A stretch of 64,000 bases of DNA from Leucaena leucocephala (lineage: Eukaryota; Streptophyta; Magnoliopsida; Fabales; Fabaceae). The notes beneath the pieces are model-generated. The model saw only the letters and a list, made by a program, of their open reading frames with translations, was not told the DNA's origin and ran no database searches. The DNA lies in NCBI GenBank assembly GCA_037074615.1, contig CM073518.1, positions 9,300,001-9,364,000 on the forward strand. The letters are read 5' to 3'. Within the stretch, counting starts at the first letter, position 1; the number at the start of each line of letters is the position of its first letter. Both the position numbers and the translations under genes were made by a program. This document shows positions 37,442-47,946 of the stretch, piece after piece.

Positions 37442-38235
37442 CTAGTCCTTCTTAAACTTGATTCTAATAAATTCTTCAATCAGATAAATCCAATCGGGTA
37501 TGTCTTCGTAAGGATCTTCTTCAAAGTATTCATCTAATCCCGTTCTCCAAGTAGGGGTGGTTGGCAGAATTTCATCCATAATAACTGTCCAATCATCCAG
37601 GGTCAATGTATCTGGTTGGAAGGCTTGATAGGCATTTCTTACTCTGGTAATAAAATCCTGATAAACTGCTTAGTCTTGATCCCTGCTCCTATCTAGAAGT
37701 CCTCGAAGACTGTACAACTACTGGGCTAACTCCACAGCTCTCTCAAAGTGCTCTCCACTCAGATGCCCTGTTGGTGATAGCTCTATAACTAGATTTCCTA
37801 AATCTAACTCTACCATGGTTAGTCTGGGTCTACTAGGACCTGTGATATTTGTCTAATCCGGTACTCTACTAGGTCCTGGGACATCTGGGTCTACTGATTA
37901 TCTCAGAGTATGTCCCACTGTACCTCCAACCTGGGAATACTGATCATTAGGCTGTCCTGATTGGTCTCCATATCTATACCTGCTACAGCTTCATACACTG
38001 TAGTTACAGGCATAGCTGGGATAGGTTCTTCCTGTATCCCCTCTGGTATCCTGATCAGAATATTGGATCCTACTACGGAACTAATCTCTTTAGCATCACT
38101 AACCATAGGAGGGATCCACATATCCGAATCACTGTCCAGTATCTCTTCCTCCTCCTCTGAACTATCTAAGACATAGACATCTGGTCTAGGGTCTCCTTGG
38201 TTTACAGTGGTTTCTAAACTGGTTCTATCTCTAGC
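37442..38235 (-). pseudogene. E2 pre-gag ORF, decayed
   Basis: Translated on the minus strand, this matches the E3 pre-gag ORF along its length: N-terminal ETTVNQ then an acidic Ser/Glu block (LDSSEEEEE), the middle (GPSRP), and the C-terminal half TPTWRTGLDEYFEEDPYED followed by IPDWIYLIEEFIRIKFKKD and a stop. Stops replace single codons near 37720 and 37665, and others occur near 37900. The ATG is cut off: E3 inserted just after codon 2, leaving ATGGC at 49420-49424. Function unknown. Its conservation in two elements that clearly differ argues it was once translated. Confidence 0.75.
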
Positions 38236-41050
38236 TGTCACATCCTTATTTTTATACATCTTAGGGACCATTCAGTAGCACTTAAACCACTTTCAGGGTC
38301 ATTGAAGTCTAAACACTTAATCTGGAATTTTATTCATATAGAGTACTGTTCACTGTAGCAAATTCCAGATGAGTGACCTGATTTTGAAAATTCATAACTA
38401 ATTCTAGAAAAATCGAAATGAAGTGGTTCAAATTGCTATATGAAGCTAACTCAAATATATTTCATGGAAAATTGATGGTTGACCAATCCTTGAAAAATTT
38501 AACGTGGGTCAACGTTCCAATATTATTGTTCATCCAATGACTTTCTCCTGAATCCAGCATTCTGGTCCCAACTTTAACAATTTATATATTTTCGTGTATA
38601 CATCCAAATTAGACATTCTATATATCAAATTAAAGATTAGTATGTCTAATTTTTACCCTAAAAATTTCGTACATTAATTCAATCATTTACTATTTTTAAT
38701 GATTTATCAAACATGAATGGGTCTTTACGAGTTACTGTTCACTGAGCCTATTTTCAGCATTTAGTCTTTACATACCCAAGCATACAACCAACACATATCA
38801 GTTATACAGGCCAGATAACAATTAATATCAAATAATCAACTGTTATATATCAGTGCATGATTAACTCCCTCATATTTTATTACATCCTTCTCTGTCTAAA
38901 ATCCGGCAGCATAACTGCTACAATTCTTCTTTAGAAAGTAACCGATGTTGTACCGATTCGGTAATTCCCTTATGAGAACTACCATTCTACGTAGTACCCA
39001 GGAAAGACTGGATGAACCTTCTGGGTCCACTCACTTCCAGCCTCCTTAGACAGCACTACGTACACAGTACGTATCAGTTCCTTTCTTTGTTCCGTCTTCG
39101 TTGCCAGAATTTCGGCAGCCTACCGGCGTCTCTTAAGATTTCCAAATTCTATTTTGACAGAACCTCCCCTGTAATGTTATGTTTGGGAATGAGATTCAAA
39201 AGAATCCCAGTAGCAACAATCATAACAAAATATGTAATGCAGAGTGACGGTGCTTGCTTGTGACTGTGTACAGATAAGTATGCTGCATGCTTCCATATTC
39301 AATAACATATGATCATAGCATTGGAATAGAGCGTCAAGCATAACATATAGGACAACAATCAACCAAACAAAACAACACATCACAAAGACATTACATAAGA
39401 GCTAGGATTAGTTGTTACCTCAAAAGCAGTGCTTCAGAACTTCCCTACTACTTCCAACTTCACCAGAACTTCCTTACTTCTTTCTTTCTCACACTTTCTC
39501 TCTCAAGAACTTCTCTCTTCCCTTCTTCCTTGCTCATGCCGAAATGAGGGGCTAGGTGGGGGTATTTATAGTGTTGAGCAATGGCAATCTTGTAATTAGG
39601 AAGACTTATGATCCTGTGGTCCTGGTTTTTCCTGGAATTTCCTATTTTCTTTAATTCATTTTTACTGCATCACCCTGGACACCTCATAGGACACCTCACC
39701 ACCCATATTCTTCATGTGACAAATTTTGGAGGTTCTGGAAGCTTTCCGGTCGAATCCGGGACCGGCCCGGTCCATCGCCTCGAAAAACGTGCCGTTTTCT
39801 GAATCTGATGTTTCTGAAGATCCTTTTTATGTCTACTGACCTCGCATTTAGTATCTAGACCCTTTATATCATTAACATTTTAATACTGGGTCCAGACTCA
39901 ATTACAGATCCCCTGCGAAATGACCAAAATGCCCTTGGTGCCCTATCTTGTCCTATTTTGACCCTAAGGGCAAAATCGTCATTTCACACCTTTCTGGACT
40001 CGGTCAAAGCTTATACTGGCTCTAGTCAACCTTATTTAGACATGTCTTGACCTCTGGGTCTATCCAAAATGACCAGAATACCCTTTATTCATCTGCTGCC
40101 CTTTTTGTACAACATAGGGGCATTTTCGTAATTTCGCACTTTTCCGGGGTTCTGCTGGACACTGGCCCACCTATCAGTCCAAGAGTCTTATTGGGCCTCT
40201 AATGGCGCCATTTTTGGGCTTCCTGGGTCCATTACTTGTATGGCACGCATTACGAGAAATCTTCCTTTAACACAGTCCATTGAATATTTTAACTATTATT
40301 TACCGATTATATACCTTTTCCGGACACCGGCTCTTTTTCCCAGATACAGTGTCCTACTGTGTTCAGGCATCCTTGGGGGTTATAACGGTCATCTGACCGA
40401 AGTCATCCGATCGCATTCAGCCCCTTTAAAAATACCGATAAATCTCCTACCCGGATCCCCGGAGGCCTCACACTCCCGTCTGGATTTTTTATTTTGTGAA
40501 TAACTTTTCCTACAGACCACCTATCGGTATCCTGTCAGTTTCTCGACATCCGCCCCATAAAGGCGCATCATCCTGTATTTTCCCACTTATATCTGAAATC
40601 TAGGGTATCCGGTATAAATTTTTATAACTTTTGGACGATCAGTCCATTTCTGGCTATCTGGAGTCTTCAAAAATTCCGGTATTAGGCTTGGTTACCCGGC
40701 GTCACCTGCCCTACCTTCTAGTAGAATCTGGGACTGAAATGCTGTCGGGCGGTGCAAACCACTTCTGGCCTATTTTCTTTAATTATACTTTAACCCCAGG
40801 GAACTTTTCCTTCTTTATAATTAAGTCCCTTAATTTGGCTAAAATTACACTTTAAGACCCCACATTTTTGTCTACCTTTCATTCCTAACTTTAAACTTTC
40901 CATAATTGCATTTAGGTCCCTTAATTTCCTTTCTTTTGCAATTTAATCCTTTTCTTTACATAAAGGTCCACATGTCTTTCCTGAAACAGAGCTCATATAT
41001 TTCGTTTAATCTATACATAGGAACCAGTACAGAAAATTAAGGATATTACA
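38236..41050 (-). mobile_element. E3 3' LTR
   Basis: Plus strand TGTCACATCC...AAGGATATTACA, 2815 bp. Minus-strand TATA box at 39563-39570. Compared with the 5' LTR it keeps a 10-bp block (CTGGAATTTC) near 39637 that the other lacks. Confidence 0.95.
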
Positions 41051-41068
41051 TTTCTCTCCCCCTTAAAA
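41051..41068 (-). other. E3 polypurine tract
   Basis: The minus strand reads TTTTAAGGGGGAGAGAAA directly before the 3' LTR start. Confidence 0.92.
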
Positions 41069-41103
41069 TAAATTTCGTCCCCAAAATTTACATTACACCT
41101 ATC

Positions 41104-44046
41104 CTATAGAAACAATTCTGGATACTTTTCTTTCATCTTTTCTTCTGTTTCCCAGGTAGCCTCTTGTTCAGTCAAGCCTTTCCAGATCACCTTAACTAAA
41201 GGAATTTGCTTATTCCGCAACTGCTTGACTTTTCTATCAGCAATTCGCACCGGTCCAACCTCATAGGTCAAGTCATCTCGCAGTGCGACCTCATCTTGCT
41301 CAATTACATGAGATGGATCTGGAATATACTTCTTTAATTGGGAAACATGGAACACATCATGTATCTGGCTGAGATTCGGAGGAAGAGCCAACTTGTAGGC
41401 TACTGCTCCTATCTTTGAGAGAATCTGGAATGGCCCGATGTATCTTGGATGCAACTTCTTCACCTTAATCGATCGTCCGGCTCCTGTGGTTGGAGTTAAC
41501 TTAAGGAATACATGTTCTCCTTCTTCAAACTCCAATGGCTTCCTTCTGACATCTGCATAGCTCTTTTGTCTGCTTTGAACCGTCAACAATCGTTTTCTAA
41601 TTACCGTAACTTGTTCTACAGTTTGATCCACTATATCCGGACCAAGCATTCTTCTCTCGCTCAACTCTAGCCAGTATAAGGGGGATCTACATTTCCGTCC
41701 ATAGAGTGCTTCAAAAGGTGCCATCTGTATACTGGCCTGATAACCATTGTTATATGCAAACTCTATAAGGGTTAAATGGATATCCCAGCTGCCTTTGAAA
41801 TCTAGGACACATGCTCTCAGCATATCCTCTAACGTCTGTATTATTCTTTCAGATTGACCATCTGTCTGAGGATGATAAGATGTACTGAATCTGAGAGTAG
41901 TGCCCATTTCTTCCTGTAGAGCCCTCCAGAAATTTGAAGTAAATCGAGGATCTCTATCAGACACAATGCTGCTTGGGATACCATGGAGCCTAACGATCTC
42001 CTTTATATACAGCTTTGCCAGCTTTTCTAGAGAATCTCTCTTATTGATTGCCAGGAAATGTGCCGACTTTGTCAGTCGATCGATTACTACCCAAACCGCA
42101 TCATGTCTACTTGGTGTCAAGGGTAGTCCTTCCACAAAGTCCATGGCAATCCCATCCCATTTCCACTCAGGGATATCTAAAGGCTGCAGCGTTCCTGCTG
42201 GCTTTTGATGTTCAACTTTCACTTTCTGGCAGGTTAAGCACTTAGATACGTAAGCTACAACATCTTTCTTCAGTCCAGGCCACCAGAATAACCTTTTAAC
42301 ATCATGGTACATTTTGGTCATACCTGGATGTACCGTATATCGGCTTTTATGTGCTTCCTCCAGAATCCTTTCCCTTAATCCCCCAACATTTGGGATATAG
42401 GGTTTTCCCCTAAACTGTAGCAATCCGTCTGGGGACATCTCAAAATTCCTTGTCTTCCCTTTCTCCAGCTTGTCTTTGAATATTGCTGCGAGCTTATCCT
42501 GTTCCTGAGCCTCTTTGATCTCATCTTCTATGCAAGTTCTGACATGAACTCCTCCAAAAGGATTCTCCGTCAATTGCATTTGATATAGAGGGCTCCAGTC
42601 GCGCATATCTTCTATCAGTTCCAATTCCTTGATCATCATGTATGCAACCTGCACCACCTTTCTACTCAGGGCATCAGCTACCACATTGGCTTTTCCTGGA
42701 TGGTATTTAATCTGGAAGTCAAAATCTTTTAACAATTCCATCCATCGCCGCTGCCTCATGTTCAGCTCCTTCTGATCCTGCAGATACTTCAGGCTTTTGT
42801 GGTCGCAAAACAACTCTATCGTTGCTCCGTATAAATAGTGCCTCCATATCTTCAGGGCATAGACCACCGCCGCAAGCTCCAGATCATGAGTGGGATAATT
42901 CTCTTCATGTGGCTTTAACTGCCGAGAGGCGTAGGCTACTACTCGACCTTGCTGCATAAGCACACATCCCAGCCCCTGCTTGCTAGCATCAGTGTAGACT
43001 ACATAAGTCTGAGTTGGGTCTGGAATAATCAGCACGGGAGTAGTCGTTAATCTCTGCTTCAACTGCTGGAAGCTAGCCTCGCACTTCTCATCCCACTTAA
43101 ACTGCTGATTCTTTCTGGTCAACTTAGTAAGTGGTAAGGCAATTCGAGAAAAGTCTTGAATGAATCGTCTGTAGTACCCTGCTAGGCCGAGAAAACTTCT
43201 AATCTCTGTCACTGTCCTTGGCTGTTCCCAGCTCAAAACTGCTTCAACTTTGCTAGGATCCACAGCTACCCCGTCTCGGGATATGACATGACCGAGAAAT
43301 TTGACTTCTGAAAGCCAAAACTCGCACTTACTCAGTTTAGCATAGAGCTTCTTCTCTTTAAGGGTACCAAGAACAATCCTCAAATGCCTTTCATGCTCCT
43401 CTGGAGATTTGGAGTACACCAGAATATCATCAATAAAGACCACAACGAACTGATCTAGATAAGGCCTGAAAATCCGGTTCATATAGTCCATGAAAATAGC
43501 AGGTGCATTGGTTAGTCCAAAAGGCATCACCAAAAATTCAAAATGTCCATAGCGCGTTCTGAACGCCGTCTTTGGAATATCATCTGGCTTGACCCTTAGT
43601 TGATGGTAGCCAGATCTCAAGTCAATCTTGGAGAATAAGCTCGCTCCTGCCAATTGATCTAGCAGGTCATCAATTCTGGGAAGAGGATACTTGTTCTTAA
43701 CTGTAAGCTTATTTAATTCCCTGTAGTCAATGCACAGCCTTAAGCTACCATCTTTCTTCTTGACGAACAGTACTGGAGCACCCCATGGCGATACACTGGG
43801 TCGTATAAAACCCTTCTCCAATAGTTCCTCAATTTGCTTCTTCAGTTCCATCATTTCGTTGGGAGCCATCCTGTATGGGGCTTTTGATACTGGTCCAGCT
43901 CCAGGTACAATGTCGATCGCAAACTCCATTTCACGCTCCGAAGGCAATCCCTGAATCTCCTTTGGAAAGACTTCAGGAAATTCATTGACTACAGGAACCT
44001 CCTCGATGCCTTCCTCCACTTCTGCTTGAACAGAAAAGAATACCAC
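41104..44046 (-). CDS. pol: E3 Pol: RT, RNase H, integrase, chromodomain
   Basis: A 980-codon open frame that copies the RNA genome into DNA and integrates it. RT spans about residues 65-300 with IDLRSGYHQL and the catalytic FIDD at 204-207. RNase H follows, with D353 (YTDAS), E390, D415 (CDHKSL) and D458 (ADALSR). Integrase has the zinc motif H566, H573, C603, C606 and the catalytic triad D636, D697, E733, spaced D-x35-E as expected. A GPY/F-like KLHPRYIGPF lies at 864-873 and a chromodomain at about 930-980 (VKVIWKG, EATWETEE). The first ATG is not a true start: in E2 the protease and RT are in one frame, whereas here a 2-nt deletion near 44044 separates them. Expression would need a frameshift or reinitiation. 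Confidence 0.96.
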   Translation of the reverse strand: MVFFSVQAEVEEGIEEVPVVNEFPEVFPKEIQGLPSEREMEFAIDIVPGAGPVSKAPYRMAPNEMMELKKQIEELLEKGFIRPSVSPWGAPVLFVKKKDGSLRLCIDYRELNKLTVKNKYPLPRIDDLLDQLAGASLFSKIDLRSGYHQLRVKPDDIPKTAFRTRYGHFEFLVMPFGLTNAPAIFMDYMNRIFRPYLDQFVVVFIDDILVYSKSPEEHERHLRIVLGTLKEKKLYAKLSKCEFWLSEVKFLGHVISRDGVAVDPSKVEAVLSWEQPRTVTEIRSFLGLAGYYRRFIQDFSRIALPLTKLTRKNQQFKWDEKCEASFQQLKQRLTTTPVLIIPDPTQTYVVYTDASKQGLGCVLMQQGRVVAYASRQLKPHEENYPTHDLELAAVVYALKIWRHYLYGATIELFCDHKSLKYLQDQKELNMRQRRWMELLKDFDFQIKYHPGKANVVADALSRKVVQVAYMMIKELELIEDMRDWSPLYQMQLTENPFGGVHVRTCIEDEIKEAQEQDKLAAIFKDKLEKGKTRNFEMSPDGLLQFRGKPYIPNVGGLRERILEEAHKSRYTVHPGMTKMYHDVKRLFWWPGLKKDVVAYVSKCLTCQKVKVEHQKPAGTLQPLDIPEWKWDGIAMDFVEGLPLTPSRHDAVWVVIDRLTKSAHFLAINKRDSLEKLAKLYIKEIVRLHGIPSSIVSDRDPRFTSNFWRALQEEMGTTLRFSTSYHPQTDGQSERIIQTLEDMLRACVLDFKGSWDIHLTLIEFAYNNGYQASIQMAPFEALYGRKCRSPLYWLELSERRMLGPDIVDQTVEQVTVIRKRLLTVQSRQKSYADVRRKPLEFEEGEHVFLKLTPTTGAGRSIKVKKLHPRYIGPFQILSKIGAVAYKLALPPNLSQIHDVFHVSQLKKYIPDPSHVIEQDEVALRDDLTYEVGPVRIADRKVKQLRNKQIPLVKVIWKGLTEQEATWETEEKMKEKYPELFL

Positions 44047-45661
44047 ATCCCTGACATCCTTTCCGTAGATATTTTTCTGCCTGAGCCTCTGACACGAAGT
44101 TCAGTTGTACTTCTAGGCTCCGATCATTGATCTTTGGACCAAGAACTAGGGTCTTGTTTCTGCAGTCCAACATCACATTATTGGAGGATAACCAATTTAA
44201 ACCGAGTATGACCTCAATCTCCTGAAAAGGCATACAGACCAGGTCCAGGGTGGTACTGCAGTGCTCATAACGCACTACACTATTTAGACAGGCATCAGAT
44301 GTGATCACCCTAGCGTTGGTGGGGGTTTTCACCTGTATATCATAACGTAACTTGCTGATAAGAAGGCCTAGGCATTTAGCACATTCATAAGATATAAAGG
44401 AATAACTTGCACCCGAATCAAATAGGGCAGTCACAGCATGATCATTGAGATAGATTGTACCTTGGATCATCTCAGATGATCGCTGAGCATCCTCTCTAGT
44501 GAGTGCAAACACTCGTCCCGCCGTCCTTGGCCTTGGATCAGTTATAGCTTGAGGACATTCCCTGGAAAAATGTCCGGGCTTTCCGCAGGTGTAGCATACA
44601 TTCTGGCCCATCAAGCATGGTCTGTCACCATGATTCTTTCCACACTTTTCACATACTGGGGCCTTTGGATCCCTGTTATTGGATCTTCCTCGGAAATTTC
44701 CCCTATTAGGCCTCTTGGTCTGCCACGGGCGCTTTCTTTTCTTATAGCCGCTCCCACTGGCCGCTTCTTGATTCCGTCCGGCCTTATCAGGAGTCGCTTG
44801 ATCTTTACTCCCAGATCTGGACAGCATTCTATGATTCATGCTGTTCTCAACGATTCGACATGCTTCCACAGCCTTATTGAACTGGCTGTATTGTTGGGGA
44901 GTTAACTTCTCCTTTAACATAGAATTCAGCCCTCGAATCATTCTTTCTGTCATCCAGCGTTCGTCATCCACTTGGCGTAGGTAAGTTGAATATTGAGATA
45001 GCCGGATGAACTTGGCCAAATATTCATCAAAAGATTCTTTTTCTCCTTGCCTTAGCACAAGGAATTCAGCCTCCCTTTCATCTCTGACAGATTGAGGAAA
45101 ATATTTCTCATAAAATTGCTCAAGAAATACTTCCCAGGTAACTGGAATATCTCTTGCTTGGAGAAGTAACTCTGTATTCTTCCACCATCTATCCGCATCC
45201 TTTTCCAATTGATAGATGGCCATTTGGGCCTTGGTTTCAGTCGGGCAGTCGAGGACCTTAAAGATCTTCTCTAATCTGCTGACCCAATTTTCTGCTACAT
45301 GTACTTCAAATGTCCCTTCGAATATGGGAGGATTGTGTTTGCAAAATCGCACCATCCATTGTTGGATGCCAACTGCCTCCTCCCTTGATTCAACCCTTCT
45401 CTGGGGCTGTTCCACCTGCTGTGGTACTTCTTCAGGTTCTCTACTAGTTGCTCCTGAAGGCTCTGGCGGTCTTAAATTATTTACAGCTGCTGCTACTGCC
45501 GTGGCTATGGCAGCATCTCTTTCTTGTTCATTTCGTGCTTGAGCAGCTCTCATTTCTTCTATCATCTTTTGTTGCTGTTCTAATCGTTCTAGAATCATTT
45601 GATTAAGGTTTCCAGCCTCTCGGGGTTCCTCAGCTGGAATAGTTTTCCTCGTTCGTACCAT
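43982..45661 (-). CDS. gag: E3 Gag-protease
   Basis: Structural Gag followed by aspartic protease in one frame. The start chosen is the ATG at 45661 (MVRTRKTIPAEEP), because E2 (MVRAR) and E4 (MVNTK) start at the same place; the frame is open 14 codons further up but without support. A coiled-coil-like stretch (residues 25-50) precedes the retrotransposon gag core (about 120-275, with WWKNTELLLQ and YFPQSVRDEREAEF), two zinc knuckles (C337-x2-C, GKNHGDRPC; then C-x2-C-x4-H-x4-C ending REC at about 369), and protease with DSGAS at about 415-419. The frame runs off after KGCQG into an unrelated tail because of the 2-nt deletion and stops at 43982. It overlaps pol by 65 nt. Confidence 0.95.
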   Translation of the reverse strand: MVRTRKTIPAEEPREAGNLNQMILERLEQQQKMIEEMRAAQARNEQERDAAIATAVAAAVNNLRPPEPSGATSREPEEVPQQVEQPQRRVESREEAVGIQQWMVRFCKHNPPIFEGTFEVHVAENWVSRLEKIFKVLDCPTETKAQMAIYQLEKDADRWWKNTELLLQARDIPVTWEVFLEQFYEKYFPQSVRDEREAEFLVLRQGEKESFDEYLAKFIRLSQYSTYLRQVDDERWMTERMIRGLNSMLKEKLTPQQYSQFNKAVEACRIVENSMNHRMLSRSGSKDQATPDKAGRNQEAASGSGYKKRKRPWQTKRPNRGNFRGRSNNRDPKAPVCEKCGKNHGDRPCLMGQNVCYTCGKPGHFSRECPQAITDPRPRTAGRVFALTREDAQRSSEMIQGTIYLNDHAVTALFDSGASYSFISYECAKCLGLLISKLRYDIQVKTPTNARVITSDACLNSVVRYEHCSTTLDLVCMPFQEIEVILGLNWLSSNNVMLDCRNKTLVLGPKINDRSLEVQLNFVSEAQAEKYLRKGCQGCGILFCSSRSGGRHRGGSCSQ

Positions 45662-45799
45662 TTTGTTATACTTAAAAACAGAAGGTAATACGATAAATAA
45701 CATAATTCCTTTTCATTTCATTTCACACATAATATACATACAGAGTATATGTACATATTACAGTACCATTCTAGTCTTTTATACATTAGAAATATTACT

Positions 45800-46498
45800 C
45801 TAATTTTTCTTAAACTTCATTCTAATATATTCTCCTACTAGGTAGATCCAGTCGGATATGGTACAATATGATTCTCTATCAAAATACTGGTCCAACTCCG
45901 ATCTCCAGGTAGGAGTCTTCGGCAATACGTCATTCATAATTTCTAGCCAAAGCCCCATGGTTAACACATTTGGATCCCAGGCTTGATATATGGCTTTCAC
46001 CCTTGTGATAAACTCCTGGTAGACCGAATAATCTTGATCTATGTTTTCAAACAGGGTCTGCCTCAACTCGTATAGTTGTCGGGCTAATGCTACCGAGCTC
46101 TCAAGTTGCTCTCTACTCAGGTTCCTCCCTGGGACCATTCTTACGATTAAACCCCCCAAATACATTTCTACTAGAGTCACTTCGGGCCTACTGGGACCTG
46201 GCGCATTACTCTGAACACGTACTTGGCTGGATCCTGAACTGTCTGTTATATTCAAGGGTACCGCACTTATGGAAATGGCAGGAATAGGGCCTTATGTTAT
46301 CATCACCTCCTGATCATCAATTGGAAAGTTTGATCCTACCGAGGAACTATCCTCCTCAGAATCACCAGCTACTGGAGGTGTCCAGAGGTCAGAATCATTG
46401 CTTACTATCTCTTCTTCTGAACTATCTGAACTAGAGACCTCTGGTCTTAATTCCCATTGGTTTACTGTAGTTTCAGACCCAAATCTATGTCTAGCCAT
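45800..46498 (-). pseudogene. E3 pre-gag ORF (unknown function), broken by one stop
   Basis: A single frame of 232 codons including one in-frame TAA at 46292-46294 (codon 69). It starts at ATG 46498 (MARHRFGSETTVNQ), 99 nt downstream of the PBS, and ends with KFKKN, about 140 nt before the gag ATG. Residues 22-60 are acidic and Ser/Glu-rich (SSDSSEEE). The rest is mixed and probably folded: LARQLYELRQTLFENI, then VYQEFITRVKAIYQAWDPN, then TPTWRSELDQYF and SDWIYLVGEYIRMKFKK. No signal peptide, membrane segment, zinc knuckle or catalytic motif seen. I do not recognise the family. E2 has a clear homologue in the same place. It is not an envelope-type gene: it lies upstream of gag and lacks membrane segments. 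Confidence 0.8.
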
Positions 46499-46596
46499 CC
46501 TGCAAACACTAACTTGGTGTCAATTATGACGGCTTTATCATGGTATATCTTTCTATAAATCATCTACTCAGAGCATTTCTTAAGCCAGAATCCTTT

Positions 46597-46608
46597 GCTC
46601 TGATACCA
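46597..46608 (-). other. E3 primer-binding site (initiator tRNA-Met)
   Basis: The minus strand reads TGGTATCAGAGC, three bases (TTT) after the 5' LTR end. Confidence 0.95.
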
Positions 46609-47544
46609 AAATGTCACATCCTTATTTTTATACATCTTAGGGACCATTCAGTAGCACTTAAACCACTTTCAGGGTCATTGAAGTCTAAACACTTAATCTG
46701 GAATTTTATTCATATCGAGTACTGTTCACTGTAGCAAATTCCAGATGAGTGACCTGATTTTGAAAATTCATAACTAATTCTAGAAAAATCGAAATGAAGT
46801 GGTTCAAATTGCTATATGAAGCTAACTCAAATATATTTCATGGAAAATTGATGGTTGACCAATCCTTGAAAAATTTAACGTGGGTCAACGTTCCAATATT
46901 ATTGTTCATCCAATGACTTTCTCCTGAATCCAGCATTCTGGTCCCAACTTTAACAATTTATATATTTTCGTGTATACATACAAATTAGACATTCTATATA
47001 TCAAATTAAAGATTAGTATGTCTAATTTTTACCCTAAAAATTTCGTACATTAATTCAATCATTTACTATTTTTAATGATTTATCAAACATGAATGGGTCT
47101 TTACGAGTTACTGTTCACTGAGCCTATTTTCAGCATTTAGTCTTTACATACCCAAGCATACAACCAACACATATCAGTTATACAGGCCAGATAACAATTA
47201 ATATCAAATAATCAACTGTTATATATCAGTGCATGATTAACTCCCTCATATTTTATTACATCCTTCTCTGTCTAAAATCCGGCAGCATAACTGCTACAAT
47301 TCTTCTTTAGAAAGTAACCGATGTTGTACCGATTCGGTAATTCCCTTATGAGAACTACCATTCTACGTAGTACCCAGGAAAGACTGGATGAACCTTCTGG
47401 GTCCACTCACTTCCAGCCTCCTTAGACAGCACTACGTACACAGTACGTATCAGTTCCTTTCTTTGTTCCGTCTTCGTTGCCGGAATTTTGGCAGCCTACC
47501 GGCGTCTCTTAAGATTTCCAAATTTTATTTTGACAGAACCTCCC

Positions 47545-47794
47545 CTGTAATGTTATGTTTGGGAATGAGATTCAAAAGAATCCCAGTAACAATAATCATA
47601 ACAAAATATGTAATGCAGAGTGACGGTGCTTGCTTGTGACTGTGTACAGATAAGTATGCTGCATGCTTCCATATTCAATAACATATGATCATAGCATTGG
47701 AATGGAGCTTCAAGCATAACATATAGGACAACAATCAACCAAACAAAACAACACATCACAAAGACATTACATAAGAGCTAGGATTAGTTGTTAC
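47545..47794 (-). promoter_or_regulatory. Possible intron in the LTR leader (donor and acceptor)
   Basis: A donor-like GAG/GTAACAACTAATCC lies about 145 nt after TATA and an acceptor-like CATTACAG/GGGAGG 250 nt further on. Both ends recur in the LTRs A (5931-6194), E4 3', C and D, although some old copies have mutated ends. Splicing is inferred only. Confidence 0.35.
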
Positions 47795-47938
47795 CTCAAA
47801 AGCAGTGCTTCAGAACTTCCCTACTACTTCCAACTTCACCAGAACTTCCTTACTTCTTTCTTTCTCACACTTTCTCTCTCAAGAACTTCTCTCTTCCCTT
47901 CTTCCTTGCTCATGCCGAAATGAGGGGCTAGGTGGGGG

Positions 47939-47946
47939 TATTTATA
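47939..47946 (-). promoter_or_regulatory. E3 5' LTR TATA box
   Basis: TATAAATA followed by CCCCC on the minus strand, conserved at the same place in nearly all related LTRs in the window (for example 5764, 9651, 33762, 53036, 59050, 62340). This is the likely Pol II start region for E3. Confidence 0.75.

Noticed and set aside
39012..39263. Frame beginning MNLLGPLTSS, repeated at 19241 and 47388
   Set aside because: It is U5 sequence read on the strand opposite to the element in three related LTRs; repetition reflects LTR identity.
45800..46498. Pre-gag ORF as an envelope-like gene
   Set aside because: It lies upstream of gag, has no signal peptide or membrane segment, and env-like ORFs lie downstream of pol.
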